Both the position numbers and the translations under genes were made by a program. This document shows positions 62,111 to 64,000 of a stretch of DNA of 64,000 nucleotides, piece after piece. Under the pieces are notes generated by a model. That model did no database searches. It was not told where the DNA came from and saw only the letters and a program-made list of their open reading frames with translations. The number at the start of each line of letters is the position of its first letter. The first letter of the stretch is position 1. The stretch spans positions 1-64,000 of the forward strand of contig NZ_JASHJL010000017.1 in NCBI RefSeq assembly GCF_030733205.1. The letters run 5' to 3'. The DNA is from Mameliella sp. MMSF_3455 (GTDB taxonomy: Bacteria; Pseudomonadota; Alphaproteobacteria; Rhodobacterales; Rhodobacteraceae).

Positions 62111-62240
62111 GGTTCTCCTCCCCAGGATTGCCGGGCAGTCTAGCAATGCGGGGGCGGCGGATCACCCGTTTTCCCCGCCGCGCGCGCCGACGGAGCACCG
62201 ACCAAAGTCGCAGGCCATTGACATCCGGGGCCGGTTCTAG

Positions 62241-62254
62241 AGGTGTGTGCACCT
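62241..62254. promoter_or_regulatory. Small inverted repeat upstream of the ThDP enzyme gene
   Basis: AGGTG and CACCT form an inverted repeat around TGTG at 62241-62254, 52 bases upstream of the ThDP enzyme start, and TTGACA occurs at 62217-62222. It may mark a promoter with an operator, but no clear -10 element is visible. Confidence 0.3.
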
Positions 62255-62306
62255 AGACGGGTGTCGCCTCGGCAGGGGCGCAAGCGCCGCGAAAGAGGGA
62301 TGGACG

Positions 62307-63980
62307 ATGACACGACATGGCGGACAATTGCTGGTGGACAGCCTGGTGGCGCTGGGCGCGACGCGGGCTTTCGGTGTTCCGGGCGAAAGCTATCTGGCGG
62401 TGCTGGACGGGCTGCATGATACGGCAGGCAGGCTGGACTTCGTCAATTGCCGAAACGAGGGCGGCGCCGCCTTTATGGCTGCCGCCTGGGGCAAGCTGAC
62501 CGGTCAGCCCGGCATCTGCATGGTCACGCGCGGGCCGGGCGCCACCAATGCCTCGATCGGGGTGCACACCGCGATGCAGGACAGCTCGCCAATGATCATG
62601 CTCGTGGGCCAGATCGGCACCGACATGCGCGGGCGCGAGGCCTTCCAGGAGGTGGATTACCGTGCGGTCTACGGCACGATGGTCAAATGGGCGGTCGAGA
62701 TCGACAATGTCGACCGCATCCCCGAGATCCTCGCCCGGGCCTGGAAGACCGCCACGACCGGGCGGCCCGGCCCCGTCGTCATCGCATTGCCCGAGGACAT
62801 GTTGAGCAGCCGGACAGAGGCCGCGCCGCTGGCCGGTCCTGCCGAATATCCCGAACCGATGCCCGCGCCGCAGACCGTGCAGAAGGCGCGGGCGATCCTG
62901 GCCGAGGCAAAGCGGCCGCTGATCCTGTATGGCGGCTGCAACTGGACGCGTTCGGGCTCGGAGGCCCTGCAGAGATTTGCGGAAGGCTCGGACATTCCGG
63001 TGGTCTCGGTCTTCCGCTACCAGGACATGTTCGACAATTTCTCTCGCTGTTTCTGCGGTGAGGCCGGGGTGGGCATGACGCCGGGCGTGCGCAAGCTGAT
63101 CACCGAGGCGGACGTGATCCTGGCGGTGAACAACCGTTTCGGCGAGAATTCCACCGATGCCTGGACCCTGCTCGAGGTGCCGGTGCCGCATCAGCGGTTG
63201 ATCCATGTGCACGGGTCCGACCTGGAACTGGGCAAGGTCTACCAGCCCGAACTGGGTATTCACTGCGGCCCCAACGCCTTTGCCGAGGCGCTGGCGGAGG
63301 CGCCGGTGAGCGGCGACTGGGCCGACTGGCGGTCCGATGCCCGCGCCACATGGGAGGCCGGTTTCGAGCTGGGCGATCTGCCCAGCCCGGTGGACATGGG
63401 CAAGGTCAGCGCGCACCTGCGCGATCTGTTGCCAGACGATGCGATCCTGACCAACGGCGCAGGGAACTTCGCGGTCTGGCCGAACAAGTTCTACAAGTTC
63501 GGGCCTGACGCGCGCCTGTTGGCGCCGCAGTCGGGGGCGATGGGCTATGGCGTTCCGGCGGCCATTGCCGCCAAGCTGAACGATCCCGCGCGCACGGTTG
63601 TGTGTTTCGCGGGTGATGGCGACTTCCAGATGAATTGCCAGGAACTGGCCACCGCCACCCAATACGGCGCGCAGCCCATCATCCTGATCCTTAACAACGG
63701 GATCTACGGAACGATCCGCGCCCACCAGGAACGTCACTATCCCACCCGGGTGTCGGGGACGGACATGGCTGTGAACCCGGATTTCAGCGCATTGGCGCGG
63801 GCCTACGGTTTTCATGGCGAACGGGTCGAAAGGACCGAGGATTTCGCGGCTGCCTTCGACCGGGCGCTTGCCTCGCCGTCGGGCGCGGTGCTGGATCTGA
63901 ACATCTCCCCCGAGGCGCTGACCCCGCGGGTCAGCCTGACGCAGATGCGCGAGGCGGCGCTGAAGGCGGGCAAGGGCTGA
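62307..63980 (+). CDS. ThDP-dependent acetolactate-synthase-like enzyme
   Basis: A 557-residue enzyme of the acetohydroxyacid synthase / benzoylformate decarboxylase family. The cofactor-activating Glu51 lies in NCRNEGGAAFMAAAWGKLTG, the diphosphate/Mg motif is VVCFAGDGDFQMNCQELATA followed by LILNNGIYGTIRAHQ, and the middle FAD-like domain is present. It joins or decarboxylates 2-keto acids. No small regulatory subunit gene follows, so a catabolic rather than branched-chain biosynthetic role is likelier. The start follows AAAGAGGG. It is divergent from the AcoR-type regulator. Confidence 0.83.
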   Translation: MTRHGGQLLVDSLVALGATRAFGVPGESYLAVLDGLHDTAGRLDFVNCRNEGGAAFMAAAWGKLTGQPGICMVTRGPGATNASIGVHTAMQDSSPMIMLVGQIGTDMRGREAFQEVDYRAVYGTMVKWAVEIDNVDRIPEILARAWKTATTGRPGPVVIALPEDMLSSRTEAAPLAGPAEYPEPMPAPQTVQKARAILAEAKRPLILYGGCNWTRSGSEALQRFAEGSDIPVVSVFRYQDMFDNFSRCFCGEAGVGMTPGVRKLITEADVILAVNNRFGENSTDAWTLLEVPVPHQRLIHVHGSDLELGKVYQPELGIHCGPNAFAEALAEAPVSGDWADWRSDARATWEAGFELGDLPSPVDMGKVSAHLRDLLPDDAILTNGAGNFAVWPNKFYKFGPDARLLAPQSGAMGYGVPAAIAAKLNDPARTVVCFAGDGDFQMNCQELATATQYGAQPIILILNNGIYGTIRAHQERHYPTRVSGTDMAVNPDFSALARAYGFHGERVERTEDFAAAFDRALASPSGAVLDLNISPEALTPRVSLTQMREAALKAGKG

Positions 63981-64000
63981 GGCCCCGCACAGACTTGGTG

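Overview
The window is GC-rich, tightly packed DNA that looks like a chromosome or large replicon of a Roseobacter-type alphaproteobacterium (Rhodobacteraceae). That placement is an inference. It rests on strong third-position GC bias, many start/stop-overlapped catabolic operons, several tripartite tricarboxylate transporters (TTT), TctDE and GntR/SorC/LacI/AcoR-type regulators, and abundant ABC uptake systems. No rRNA, tRNA, CRISPR or complete insertion sequence was seen. The region is a string of small-molecule uptake-and-catabolism modules, each with its own regulator.

Layout, left to right. (1) 549-6331: LacI regulator, divergent from an operon for a TTT transporter, an HpcH/HpaI aldolase and a PfkB kinase (sugar-acid type catabolism). 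Diverged direct-repeat copies flank this module at 4-70 and 6589-6655. (2) 6960-20943: the most interesting block. It holds a nitrate/sulfonate-type ABC importer, a split transketolase, a BisC-like molybdoenzyme, an FGGY kinase, a zinc dehydrogenase, a class II aldolase, a SorC-type regulator, a formylglycine-generating enzyme and a cytosolic sulfatase. Two promoter regions, upstream of the transketolase/molybdoenzyme genes and upstream of the sulfatase, carry the same bipartite operator-like element. A partial copy precedes the ABC operon. I infer uptake, desulfation, phosphorylation and C-C cleavage of a sulfated small polyol or sugar. (3) 21093-25816: alpha/beta hydrolase divergent from an AraC-type regulator, then small envelope and membrane proteins and an NAD(P)-binding protein, followed by a decayed serine-hydrolase fragment.

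(4) 26235-39099: a tricarballylate/aconitate-type block. tcuB, tcuA and a GntR regulator are followed by a seven-gene operon: TTT binding protein, fused TctA-TctB permease, isopropylmalate/tartrate-type dehydrogenase, PrpF-type isomerase, UspA protein, a 53-residue small protein and a D-2-hydroxyacid dehydrogenase. A TctD/TctE two-component system is divergent from it. (5) 39404-46732: an overlapped operon of amidotransferase, creatininase-family, deaminase-like, FAD oxidase and TauD-type dioxygenase genes, then an orphan peptide-type binding protein and a DUF2165-like protein; the substrate is unknown. (6) 46932-51199: RND efflux pump and adaptor on the minus strand. (7) 51896-58091: sugar-type ABC importer enclosing a GH63-like hydrolase gene; both permeases carry extra domains. 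(8) 58414-63980: a flavin monooxygenase with an N-terminal SnoaL/NTF2-like domain, an AcoR-type regulator whose AAA+ core lacks the sigma-54 contact loop, and a ThDP-dependent acetolactate-synthase-like enzyme.

All functional names come from reading motifs in translated sequence. No database search was run, and substrates are inferred from gene context.
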